From positions 519,420 to 583,419 of the forward strand of contig NZ_JANAVF010000003.1 of assembly GCF_024213195.1 (NCBI RefSeq): a stretch of DNA of 64,000 nt, in the 5' to 3' direction. The notes beneath the pieces were generated by a model. The model saw nothing but the letters and a program-made list of their open reading frames with translations. It did not search any database and had not been told where the DNA came from. The DNA is from Streptomyces sp. TBY4 (GTDB taxonomy: Bacteria; Actinomycetota; Actinomycetes; Streptomycetales; Streptomycetaceae). Positions 51,951 to 60,588 of this stretch are shown here, piece by piece (positions within the stretch are counted from its first letter, which is position 1; each line of letters begins with the position of its first letter). A program made the position numbers and the translations under genes.

Positions 51951-52490
51951 ATGAGTGACGTACGCGATGCGCTTCTGCAGCAGATCAAGGACAAGGCCGT
52001 CGTGCACGGCAAGGTGATCCTCTCCTCCGGCCGCGAGGCCGACTACTACATCGACCTCCGCCGGATCACGCTGGACGGCGAAGCCGCCCCGCTGGTCGGC
52101 CAGGTCATGCTCGACCTCACCGCCGACCTGGAGTTCGACTGCGTCGGCGGCCTGACGCTGGGCGCGGACCCGGTCGCCACCTCGATGCTGCACGCCTCCG
52201 CCGCGCGCGGCGCGCGCCTGGACGCCTTCGTCGTCCGCAAGGCGCAGAAGGCGCACGGCATGCAGCGCCGCATCGAGGGCACCGACGTGAAGGGCAAGCG
52301 CTGCCTGGTGGTCGAGGACACCTCGACCACCGGCGGCTCCCCGCTGACCGCCGTCGAGGCGGTCCGCGAGGCCGGCGGCGAGGTCGTGGCCGTCGCGACG
52401 ATCGTCGACCGCGGCGCGGCCGACGCGATTGCGGCCGTGGGGCTGCCCTACCTCACGGGCTACCAGCTGGACGACCTCGGTTTGTCCTAA
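51951..52490 (+). CDS. pyrE: Orotate phosphoribosyltransferase
   Basis: This 179-residue enzyme makes OMP from orotate and PRPP in pyrimidine synthesis. It has the orotate strand SSGREADYYIDLRR, VGGLTLGADPVATSM, and the PRPP motif CLVVEDTSTTGGSPL. It follows the epimerase by 22 bp. The position next to fba is the usual streptomycete order. Confidence 0.96.
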   Translation: MSDVRDALLQQIKDKAVVHGKVILSSGREADYYIDLRRITLDGEAAPLVGQVMLDLTADLEFDCVGGLTLGADPVATSMLHASAARGARLDAFVVRKAQKAHGMQRRIEGTDVKGKRCLVVEDTSTTGGSPLTAVEAVREAGGEVVAVATIVDRGAADAIAAVGLPYLTGYQLDDLGLS

Positions 52491-52587
52491 CCCGTGGACG
52501 GCGGGTCGTGCTTCCGCACAACTGGTGACTTAGGTCCCCGGAAGTCCGGAAGTAGGCCCTGACCTGCGTCTTTGCGGTCCGGTGGAG

Positions 52588-52603
52588 TGTTTCACGTGAA
52601 ACA
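52588..52603. promoter_or_regulatory. parS site (ParB binding)
   Basis: TGTTTCACGTGAAACA is the consensus parS sequence. It sits in a perfect 30-bp palindrome (52581-52610) between pyrE and fba. Streptomyces has many parS sites clustered around oriC, where ParB loads to organise chromosome segregation during sporulation. The extended palindrome could also act as the pyrE terminator. Confidence 0.95.
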
Positions 52604-52744
52604 CTCCACCCGGATCGGGCCGCGCGGTGCCGCCGGGGAGGTGGAGTGGGGGCGCGAGTCTGGAAAGATGGGGACGACGGCAACGTCGCCCCCAGGTCAG
52701 GGCCCGCAATAAGCACACTCCCCGCACATCCAAGGAGCGGACAG

Positions 52745-53767
52745 ATGCCCATCGCAACCCCCGAGGTCTACAACGAGATGCTCGACCGGGCGAAGGCAGG
52801 CAAGTTTGCCTACCCGGCGATCAACGTGACCTCGACCCAGACCCTGCACGCTGCGCTGCGCGGCTTCGCGGAGGCCGAGAGCGACGGCATCATCCAGATC
52901 TCCACCGGTGGTGCGGAGTTCCTGGGTGGCCAGTACAACAAGGACATGGTCACCGGCGCCGCCGCCCTGGCCGAGTTCGCGCACATCGTGGCCGCGAAGT
53001 ACGACATCACCGTCGCGCTGCACACGGACCACTGCCCCAAGGACAAGCTGGACGGCTACGTCCGCCCGCTCCTGGAGATCTCCGCCGAGCGCGTGGCCCG
53101 CGGTCTGAACCCGCTCTTCCAGTCGCACATGTGGGACGGCTCCGCCGAGACCCTGGCCGACAACCTGGCCATCGGCCAGGAGCTGCTCGCCAAGGCCGCC
53201 GCCGCGAAGATCATCCTCGAGGTCGAGATCACCCCGACCGGTGGCGAGGAGGACGGCGTCAGCCACGAGATCAACGACGAGCTGTACACCACCGTCGAGG
53301 ACGCGCTGCGCACCGCCGAGGCCCTGGGCCTGGGCGAGAAGGGCCGCTACCTGCTGGCCGCCTCCTTCGGCAACGTGCACGGCGTCTACAAGCCGGGCAA
53401 CGTCGTCCTGCGCCCCGAGCTCCTCAAGGACCTCCAGGCCGGCGTCGGCGAGAAGTACGGCAAGTCCTCCCCGTTCGACTTCGTCTTCCACGGCGGCTCG
53501 GGCTCCACGGCCGAGGAGATCGCCACCGCGCTGGAGAACGGCGTCGTGAAGATGAACCTCGACACCGACACCCAGTACGCCTTCACCCGTCCGGTCGTGG
53601 ACCACATGTTCCGCAACTACGACGCGGTCCTGAAGGTCGACGGCGAGGTCGGCACCAAGTCGAAGTACGACCCCCGCACGTGGGGCAAGGCCGCCGAGGC
53701 CGGCATGGCCGCGCGCGTCACCGAGGCCTGCGCGAACCTGCGCTCCACGGGCACGAAGCTGAAGTAA
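52745..53767 (+). CDS. fba: Class II fructose-bisphosphate aldolase
   Basis: This 340-residue zinc enzyme of glycolysis has the zinc ligands in LHTDHCPKDK, HGVYKPGN and VFHGGSGST, and the Schiff-base Lys of class I enzymes is absent. The length and sequence match actinobacterial FbaA. It is followed by a strong terminator. Confidence 0.97.
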   Translation: MPIATPEVYNEMLDRAKAGKFAYPAINVTSTQTLHAALRGFAEAESDGIIQISTGGAEFLGGQYNKDMVTGAAALAEFAHIVAAKYDITVALHTDHCPKDKLDGYVRPLLEISAERVARGLNPLFQSHMWDGSAETLADNLAIGQELLAKAAAAKIILEVEITPTGGEEDGVSHEINDELYTTVEDALRTAEALGLGEKGRYLLAASFGNVHGVYKPGNVVLRPELLKDLQAGVGEKYGKSSPFDFVFHGGSGSTAEEIATALENGVVKMNLDTDTQYAFTRPVVDHMFRNYDAVLKVDGEVGTKSKYDPRTWGKAAEAGMAARVTEACANLRSTGTKLK

Positions 53768-53790
53768 CCGCTCCGGCGGATCACACGCAG

Positions 53791-53821
53791 AACGCCCGGC
53801 CGGGTTTCCCGGCCGGGCGTT
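53791..53821 (+). terminator. fba terminator, copied in the downstream tandem units
   Basis: AACGCCCGGCCGGG and its complement (14 bp, TTT loop) precede TTC. The same hairpin recurs after the first and second large secreted-protein genes, so it was duplicated together with them. Confidence 0.85.
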
Positions 53822-53980
53822 TCGCTGTTCGTCCCCCGGGTCGACGTCCTCGGGCCACCGGCCGGTAATGTGCGTCGGGTACGGCGGGGGCCGGCCATTT
53901 CGTGTCCGGATTTCTCTGGTGACGCATGTCCACCCCCGTCGATGGTCGTGCCCGTGAGGGCACATGGGGGAGGGACCCTT

Positions 53981-56900
53981 TTGTTCAGTTCTATGTCGAC
54001 ATCGCGTGTGACGCGATTGTCCGCAGCCGTCGCCGTCGTGGCGGCTCTTGCGTCGGTGTCCCCGCTGCTGGGCGCCGTACCGGCGGTCGCGGCGGAGGCA
54101 CCGCTGCCGTCCGCACTCACGATCAAACCAGACGCACGCCCCAACTACTCCTCGGGGCAGTTCGGCGAGACCGGTTACGCGTGGTCCGCTGACGGGGGCG
54201 GCTTGACCTGGGAAAGCTATGCCGGCGGCCCGTCCAAGCCCATCGAGCCGCGCCCCTTGTGGGTGTCTCCCACGTACGGGTCCGACGTGTTCCAACTCAC
54301 GTATCCGAACAACCGCACGGTGTACCGGGACATGAAGACGGGTGCGGACATCCCGAAGATCGAAGTCCCCGCCGGGCATTCCGTCCGGGGCTCTTCGCCG
54401 ACCTCGGTCATCTCCGTGAAGAACGACGGCAAGTACTACGTCACCAAGATGGAGAACGGCACGCCGGTCACCCGTGAGGCCGTCGGCGCCTACGGAGGGG
54501 ACTACTCCCCGGCCGGTGCGGCGGGTCTGCTGACCGGGTCGGGTGCCGTCACCCTGGTCGGCTTCGACGGCACGGTACGCCCCACGAAGGCCCCGATGGC
54601 CATCTGGTTCGAGTACCAGCAGTATGTCGCCTGGGGTGCGGGCAAGTACCTGGTCCACCCCAGGGGCGAGTTCGGGGACGACAGGGTCACCTACTGGGAC
54701 CTGACCAAGGACGTGGAGAAGCCGATCGCCGCCCTCGACGGGGTGAACATCGGCCACGAGAACGAACTGCTGGGTGTGGTCGGCAACGACCTGATCACCG
54801 CCCGCCTGGGGGCGGATGCCCCTCCGTACGACTGTGAGTCGTGCGATACCTCCCGTTCCTACCGCGCGGGGGCGACCATCTTCGATGTCTACGCCCGGCC
54901 GCTGTCGGGCGGCCCGGAGCGGCTCATCGCGCGGAAGTCCTCGGCCGTGCCGAACATGACGGCGGACGGCCGCCTGGTCCTCAAGCGGGAGGGCGCGAAG
55001 GGACCCGAGGTCTACGTGATCCAGGCCGCGGCCGACGGGACGCTGAGCACGCCCACGCTGCGCGACATCCCGCCCGCTCAGTCGGAGCCGACCCAGCTCG
55101 CGCTGGCCCACGGCACCTTGAGCAGGCGCACCACGCCCAGCCAGGGCCTGGTGCAGCAGGACCTGTCCGTGGGCAGCGGAGCGGTGTCCACGGGGCCCCG
55201 GACCGAGCGGGGGCACGCGTCGGGATCCGACAAGGACGGCGGATGGATCGCCTCCGGCTCGGGTGACCTGGTCCGCGCCGAGGAAGGGTCCCTGGGCGGC
55301 ACCCTGGCTGTCCTGCCGGCGAGTGCGGGTCTGTATGGCAGCGAGACCAGGCACTCCGTCAGCGGCCTCCAGAAGGACTCCCTTCAGGCCCGCGGACGCT
55401 ATGCGGCCTACCGGGTGAAGAACCCGGACGGCAGCTTGAAGATCCAGCAGCACTCCCTCAGCTCCGCCGCAGCGGAGGACGTGCCCCCGCAGACGGGGAG
55501 CCGTCCGGCGCCCGCGTTCGGTCTGGGCGGCGACGGGATGCTGTGGGTGGAGAGCACGACCGATGGCGTGGTCAACGTGCTTCCCCGTGGGGCCAAGGGC
55601 AAGCCGTCGCGGACCGTGGACGTGGCGGACTGCGATCTGACGGACGTCCAGGTGGTGGGCAAGGACCTGTACTGGAAGTGCGGGACGAAGGCTGCCGGTG
55701 TCTTCGACACGGTCGCGAACGCTCCGGTGGCGGCGTTGCCGGCACACGACTCGGCCCTGCTGGCCGACGGTTACGTGGCGTGGGAGAAGGACGGGAACCT
55801 GAGCGTCACCGCGCTGCGGGGCACTCCGTCCACCCGCCCGGTGGGCCGTCCTGCGGACAAGCGTCCGGGCTTCGGCTGGACCGTGGACCGCTTCGGCGGG
55901 GCCCTGGCCTACGTCGATGCCGGGAAGAACATCCAGATCGTGAAGTCGGGTGTGCCGGCCGCGCCGATGTCCGTGGTCGAGGGTGGCGGCGGTATCGCCC
56001 TCGGGGCCACCGCACCGTGGGCCGGCCGGTGGCTGCTGTCGAAGCCCGCGTCGTCCTGGAAGCTCACCTTCACCCACAAGCTGACCGGTCACGTGGCGAA
56101 GACCATCACGGGCAAGGAAGCCCGCTATTCGATCGGTGCGAAGTGGGACGCCGTCGACCCGTCGACGGGGAAGAAGGTGGGCTACGGCGCCTACGAGTGG
56201 AAGCTGACGGCCGTGCCCGCGGATGGTGTGGGAGCCCCCCTCACCGTCAGCGGGACGGCGAAGGGGGACACGAAGTCCGGACCGCGTGACCTCGCGGGCA
56301 ACTTCGACGGTGACCTGCTGGCCTTCACCCCCGAGGGCCGGGCGGACGTCCGGCCCGGGAACATGGGCGGTCTGCAGGCTCCGGTGTCCGGTTCCGGCTG
56401 GACGGGTGCGAACGCGGTCACGGCCGCCGTGCCGTTCGGTGACGTGGACAGGGACTACTGCTCGGACGTGCTGGTCCGGCACCCGTCGGGTGAGCTCCGT
56501 GCGTACCTGCCCGGCTGCTCGGGCGTGCTGACGCCGAAGAACAAGTACAAGGTCGTGGGCGGCGGCTGGAACATGTACGACCAGATCGTCTCGCCGGGAG
56601 ACATGATCGGCGACTCGCGTCCCGATCTGCTGGCCAAGACGCCCGCCGGTGACCTGTACCTGTACGAGACCTACGGCACGGAGGGGAAGTTCAAGGCCAA
56701 GGTGAAGCTCACCGGCGGCTTCAAGGGCTACCTGCTGGTCGGCGGTCACAAGATGGGCGCGAAGACCATGACCGGTGCGCTCGTCGCCCGGGACCCTTCG
56801 GGCAAGCTGTGGCGCTACTCCGCGTTGGGCAACGGCAAGCTGGCGCCCCGCGTCATGATCGGCGCGGGCGGCTGGAACAAGTACACGCACATCGTGGGCA

Positions 56901-57049
56901 TGGGGGACTTCACCAACGACAACTACGGTGACCTGGTGGCCCGGGATTCCGCGGGCAGGCTGTGGCGCTACAACGGCAAGTACGGCGGCACCCTGAGCAG
57001 TGCCGTGGACATCGGCGGTGGCTGGAACATGTACAAGTCCCTGCACTGA
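53981..57049 (+). CDS. Large secreted FG-GAP/VCBS-type propeller protein, copy A
   Basis: This protein of about 1022 residues has a signal peptide (AAVAVVAALASVSPLLGAVPAVAA, cut near AAEA), an N-terminal half of beta-propeller-like repeats (for example VGFDGTVRPTK, PNMTADGRL), and an Ig/FlgD-like segment (WKLTFTHKLTG). C-terminal FG-GAP-like repeats carry Asp-rich turns (FGDVDRDYCSDVLVRHPSG, DMIGDSRPDLLAK, FTNDNYGDLVARD). Such repeats bind calcium and ligands outside the cell. TTG 53981 is chosen because GGAGGG lies six bases before it, while ATG 53993 is too far. The N-terminal half differs most from copies B and C. Confidence 0.82.
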   Translation: MFSSMSTSRVTRLSAAVAVVAALASVSPLLGAVPAVAAEAPLPSALTIKPDARPNYSSGQFGETGYAWSADGGGLTWESYAGGPSKPIEPRPLWVSPTYGSDVFQLTYPNNRTVYRDMKTGADIPKIEVPAGHSVRGSSPTSVISVKNDGKYYVTKMENGTPVTREAVGAYGGDYSPAGAAGLLTGSGAVTLVGFDGTVRPTKAPMAIWFEYQQYVAWGAGKYLVHPRGEFGDDRVTYWDLTKDVEKPIAALDGVNIGHENELLGVVGNDLITARLGADAPPYDCESCDTSRSYRAGATIFDVYARPLSGGPERLIARKSSAVPNMTADGRLVLKREGAKGPEVYVIQAAADGTLSTPTLRDIPPAQSEPTQLALAHGTLSRRTTPSQGLVQQDLSVGSGAVSTGPRTERGHASGSDKDGGWIASGSGDLVRAEEGSLGGTLAVLPASAGLYGSETRHSVSGLQKDSLQARGRYAAYRVKNPDGSLKIQQHSLSSAAAEDVPPQTGSRPAPAFGLGGDGMLWVESTTDGVVNVLPRGAKGKPSRTVDVADCDLTDVQVVGKDLYWKCGTKAAGVFDTVANAPVAALPAHDSALLADGYVAWEKDGNLSVTALRGTPSTRPVGRPADKRPGFGWTVDRFGGALAYVDAGKNIQIVKSGVPAAPMSVVEGGGGIALGATAPWAGRWLLSKPASSWKLTFTHKLTGHVAKTITGKEARYSIGAKWDAVDPSTGKKVGYGAYEWKLTAVPADGVGAPLTVSGTAKGDTKSGPRDLAGNFDGDLLAFTPEGRADVRPGNMGGLQAPVSGSGWTGANAVTAAVPFGDVDRDYCSDVLVRHPSGELRAYLPGCSGVLTPKNKYKVVGGGWNMYDQIVSPGDMIGDSRPDLLAKTPAGDLYLYETYGTEGKFKAKVKLTGGFKGYLLVGGHKMGAKTMTGALVARDPSGKLWRYSALGNGKLAPRVMIGAGGWNKYTHIVGMGDFTNDNYGDLVARDSAGRLWRYNGKYGGTLSSAVDIGGGWNMYKSLH

Positions 57050-57073
57050 TCGCGGGGCCGTCCACGTAGGCAG

Positions 57074-57105
57074 AACGCCCGGCCGGGTTTCCCCGGCCGG
57101 GCGTT
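57074..57105 (+). terminator. Terminator after copy A
   Basis: A 14-bp stem of the same sequence as at 53791, followed by TTTC. Confidence 0.82.
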
Positions 57106-57266
57106 TTCGTGCCGGTACCCGGGTCGCCTTTCTTCGGTCATTGCCCGGTAATGTGCGTCGGGTACCGACGGGGGGTCGGCCATTGCGTGTCCGGATTTCT
57201 CTGGTTCCGTCTGCCCCCTCCGTCGATGGTCGTGTCCGTGAGGACGCATGGGGGAGGGACCCTTTT

Positions 57267-60200
57267 TTGTTCAGCTCAATGTCGACATCGCGTGCCACGC
57301 GATTGTCCGCAGCCGTCGCCGTCGTGGCGGCTCTCGCGTCGGTGTCCCCGCTGCTGGGTGCCGTTCCGGCGCTCGCGGCGGAGGCGCCGCTGCCGTCCGC
57401 ACTCACCATCAAGTCCGAGGTGAAACCGGACCCGCGTGCCGGCTACTGGAAGGCCGGAGAGACGGGCTACGTCACCAGTAACGCGTCCGACTACTTCTGG
57501 AACCCCTACGCCGGCGGCGCCCCGAAGCTCATCGAGCCCCGTCCCACCCGCGGCGTGGAGGCCGACGGGTCCGACTCGCTGGTGCTCCGCTACCCGGACC
57601 GCGAGGTCGTGCGGGACATGAAGACGGGGGCGGAGTTCGTCCGGCCCGGTGCCCCTGCCGGACACAAGCTCCTCGGGTACGTCGGGAAGGCGGTCGTCTC
57701 CCTCGGCAGTGACGGCAAGGTGTCCTTCACCGAGGTGAAGGACGGCGCGCCCACCAGCCGCGAGATCCTCGCCGACGCCAAGGGGTGGGCCGGCTCCCGT
57801 GTCGGAACGACCGGCCTGCTGGTTCCGGGGAAGGGCGGAAACTTTCTGATCGGCCCCGACGGCACGGTACGCCCCACGAAGTTCCCCGAACTCAACTGGC
57901 CCGAGTACCAGCAGCAGGTCATCTGGGGCGAGGGCCACTTCCTGGTCCACCCCAAGGGTATGGATGGCGCGAACGCGGACGAGGTGCAGTACTGGGACCT
58001 CGCCAAGGACCTGGACAAGCCGCAGGCCGTCCTGGGCGGTGTGAAGATCGGCGGCGAGTCCGACGTCCTCGGTGTGGTCGGCAAGGACCTCATCATGTCC
58101 CGCCGGGGGGCGGACGTTCCTCCGCCGGCTCCGTGCGACGGGCAGTGCGACGACTTCATCTCCCGCACCGAGCGTCCCGATCAGTACATCTTCGACATCA
58201 TCGCCAGGCCGCTGGCGGGCGGGCCGGAGCGCGTCATCGCACGGAAGTCCTCGGCCCGGCCGAACATGACGGCGGACGGCCGCCTGATCCTTTCCCGGGA
58301 CACCGGGACGGACACCGAGGCGTACGCGCTCAGGGCCGCGGCCGACGGCTCGTCGGGCACGACCGCACTGCGCCGTTTCCCGTACGTCGGGGCGCCGGTT
58401 CAGCTCGCACTGGCGCACGGCACCCTGAGCTCGCGGGAGACCGCCGGGGACGACTCCGTCGAGCTGGTGGAGCGGAAGTTGACCGTGGGCGCCGGGGCCG
58501 TCTCCTCGGGCCCCCGGACCCCCCGTCGGGACGAGGGGGCGAAGAACACCGACAGCGGATGGATCGCGACCGGCTCGGGCGACCTCGTCAGGGCCGAGGA
58601 TGCGGCCATCAGGGTCTTGAAGCCGGATGCCACGGGGAAGCCTTCGGTGCCGGACACGTATGCCGTGCCGGGGATGCAGAAGGACACCCTGCAGGCCCGT
58701 GGGCGCCATGCGGTCTACCGGGTGAAGAACCCGGACGGCAGCTTGAAGATCGTGCGCCACTCCATCACGGACTCCGGGGTGGATCAGAGGGTGCCCCCGC
58801 AGAAGGGGAGCCGGCCGGCTCCCGCGTTCGGTCTGGGCGACGATCGCGTGCTGTGGGTGGAGAGCACGACCGACGGCGTGGTCAATGTGATCCCCCACAA
58901 CGTCAGCGGCACGCCGTCGCGGACCGTGGACGTGGCCGACTGCGACCTGACGGACATCCAGGTGGTGGGCAAGGACCTGTACTGGAAGTGCGGGACGAAG
59001 GCGGCCGGTGTCTTCGACACGGTCGCGAACGCTCCGGTGGCGGCGTTGCCGGCACACGACTCGGCCCTGCTGGCCGATGGTTACGTGGCGTGGGAGAAGG
59101 ACGGGAACCTGAGCGTGACCGCGCTGCGGGGCACTCCGTCCACCCGTCCGGTGGGCCGTCCTGCGGACAAGCGTCCGGGCTTCGGCTGGACCGTGGACCG
59201 CTTCGGCGGGGCCCTGGCCTACGTCGACGCCGGGAAGAACATCCAGATCGTGAAGTCGGGCGTACCGGCCTCCCCGATGTACGCGCCCGAGGGTTTCGGC
59301 GCCCAGAACATCCGGACCCAGCAGGGGTCCTGGGCCGGCCGGTGGCTGCTGTCGAAGCCCGCGTCGTCCTGGAAGCTCACCTTCACCCACAAGCTGACCG
59401 GGCGCGTGGTGAAGACCATCACGGGCAAGGAAGCCCGCTACTCGATCGGTGCGCAGTGGGACGGCATCGACCCGTCGACGGGCAAGCCCGTCATCCTCGG
59501 CACCTACGAGTGGAAGCTGACGGCCGTACCCGCCGATGGCGCGGGTGCTCCGCTCTCGGTCAGCGGCAAGGCGTCGGCGGGCGTCAAGAATTGGGTGCGT
59601 GACCTCGCCGGGGACTACCACGGCGATCTGCTGGCCTTCACGCCCGAGGGCCGGGCGGACGTCCGGCCGGGCTCGGCAGCCGGCAAGGGCACCTTCGAGG
59701 CTCCGGTCTCCGGCAACGGCTGGACCGGTGCGAACGCGGTCACGGCCGCCGTGCCGATCGCCGACGTGGACTACGACGGGTGCTCGGACGTGGTGGTCCG
59801 CCACCCGTCGGGTGAGCTCCGGGTCTACCTGCCCGGCTGCACCGGTGTGCTGACGCCGAAGAACCCGTACAAGGTCGTGGGCGGCGGCTGGAACATGTAC
59901 GACCAGATCGTCTCGCCCGGGAACCTGATCGGTGACTCGCGTCCCGACCTGCTGGCCAAGACCCCTGACGGCGATCTGTTCCTGTACGAGAGCTACGGCA
60001 AGGAGGGGAAGTTCAAGTCCCGGGTCCGGGTGAGCACCGGCTTCAGGGGCTACCTGCTGGTCGGCGGCCACACCATGGGCACGAAGGAGGGACGCACCGC
60101 GCTGATCGCGCGGGACCCCTCGGGCAAGCTGTTCCGCTACGACGCGTTGGGCGGCGGCAAGTGGGCGCCGCGCGTCATGATCGGCACGGGCGGCTGGAAC

Positions 60201-60371
60201 ACCTACACGGCGATCGTGGGCGTGCCGGACCTGCACGGCGACTACCCGGGTGAGCTGGTGGCCAGGGACAAGGCGGGCAGGCTGTGGCGTTACGACGGCA
60301 AGCCCGACGGGACCCTGAGCAGTGCCGTGGACATCGGCGGTGGCTGGAACATGTACAAGTCCCTGTACTGA
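57267..60371 (+). CDS. Large secreted FG-GAP/VCBS-type propeller protein, copy B
   Basis: This protein of about 1034 residues has the same domain order as copy A. The start is TTG 57267 (ATG 57279 possible). Here the T-run before the start has six Ts instead of four, which puts the far-upstream ATG out of frame and supports initiation at the TTG/ATG. The C-terminal propeller has its own variants (IADVDYDGCSDVVVRHPSG, NLIGDSRPDLLAK). The two Cys in GQCDD/PCDG near residue 295 are shared with copy C and differ in copy A (CESC). Function unknown; secretion and repeats suggest a binding or wall-associated role. Confidence 0.82.
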   Translation: MFSSMSTSRATRLSAAVAVVAALASVSPLLGAVPALAAEAPLPSALTIKSEVKPDPRAGYWKAGETGYVTSNASDYFWNPYAGGAPKLIEPRPTRGVEADGSDSLVLRYPDREVVRDMKTGAEFVRPGAPAGHKLLGYVGKAVVSLGSDGKVSFTEVKDGAPTSREILADAKGWAGSRVGTTGLLVPGKGGNFLIGPDGTVRPTKFPELNWPEYQQQVIWGEGHFLVHPKGMDGANADEVQYWDLAKDLDKPQAVLGGVKIGGESDVLGVVGKDLIMSRRGADVPPPAPCDGQCDDFISRTERPDQYIFDIIARPLAGGPERVIARKSSARPNMTADGRLILSRDTGTDTEAYALRAAADGSSGTTALRRFPYVGAPVQLALAHGTLSSRETAGDDSVELVERKLTVGAGAVSSGPRTPRRDEGAKNTDSGWIATGSGDLVRAEDAAIRVLKPDATGKPSVPDTYAVPGMQKDTLQARGRHAVYRVKNPDGSLKIVRHSITDSGVDQRVPPQKGSRPAPAFGLGDDRVLWVESTTDGVVNVIPHNVSGTPSRTVDVADCDLTDIQVVGKDLYWKCGTKAAGVFDTVANAPVAALPAHDSALLADGYVAWEKDGNLSVTALRGTPSTRPVGRPADKRPGFGWTVDRFGGALAYVDAGKNIQIVKSGVPASPMYAPEGFGAQNIRTQQGSWAGRWLLSKPASSWKLTFTHKLTGRVVKTITGKEARYSIGAQWDGIDPSTGKPVILGTYEWKLTAVPADGAGAPLSVSGKASAGVKNWVRDLAGDYHGDLLAFTPEGRADVRPGSAAGKGTFEAPVSGNGWTGANAVTAAVPIADVDYDGCSDVVVRHPSGELRVYLPGCTGVLTPKNPYKVVGGGWNMYDQIVSPGNLIGDSRPDLLAKTPDGDLFLYESYGKEGKFKSRVRVSTGFRGYLLVGGHTMGTKEGRTALIARDPSGKLFRYDALGGGKWAPRVMIGTGGWNTYTAIVGVPDLHGDYPGELVARDKAGRLWRYDGKPDGTLSSAVDIGGGWNMYKSLY

Positions 60372-60395
60372 TCGCGGGGCGGTTCACGTAGGCAG

Positions 60396-60427
60396 AACGC
60401 CCGGCCGGGTTTCCCCGGCCGGGCGTT
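60396..60427 (+). terminator. Terminator after copy B
   Basis: The third occurrence of the same 14-bp hairpin, again followed by TTTC. Confidence 0.82.
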
Positions 60428-60588
60428 TTCGTGCCGGTAACCGGGTCGACGTCCCCGGGCCGTCGCCCGGTAATGTGCGTCGGGTACCGGCGGGGGGCTG
60501 GTTGTTCCGGTGTCCGGTTTTCTCCGGTGGCGTGTGACGTCCCCCGTCGATGGTCGTGTCCGTGAGGGCACATGGGGGAGGGACCCTT

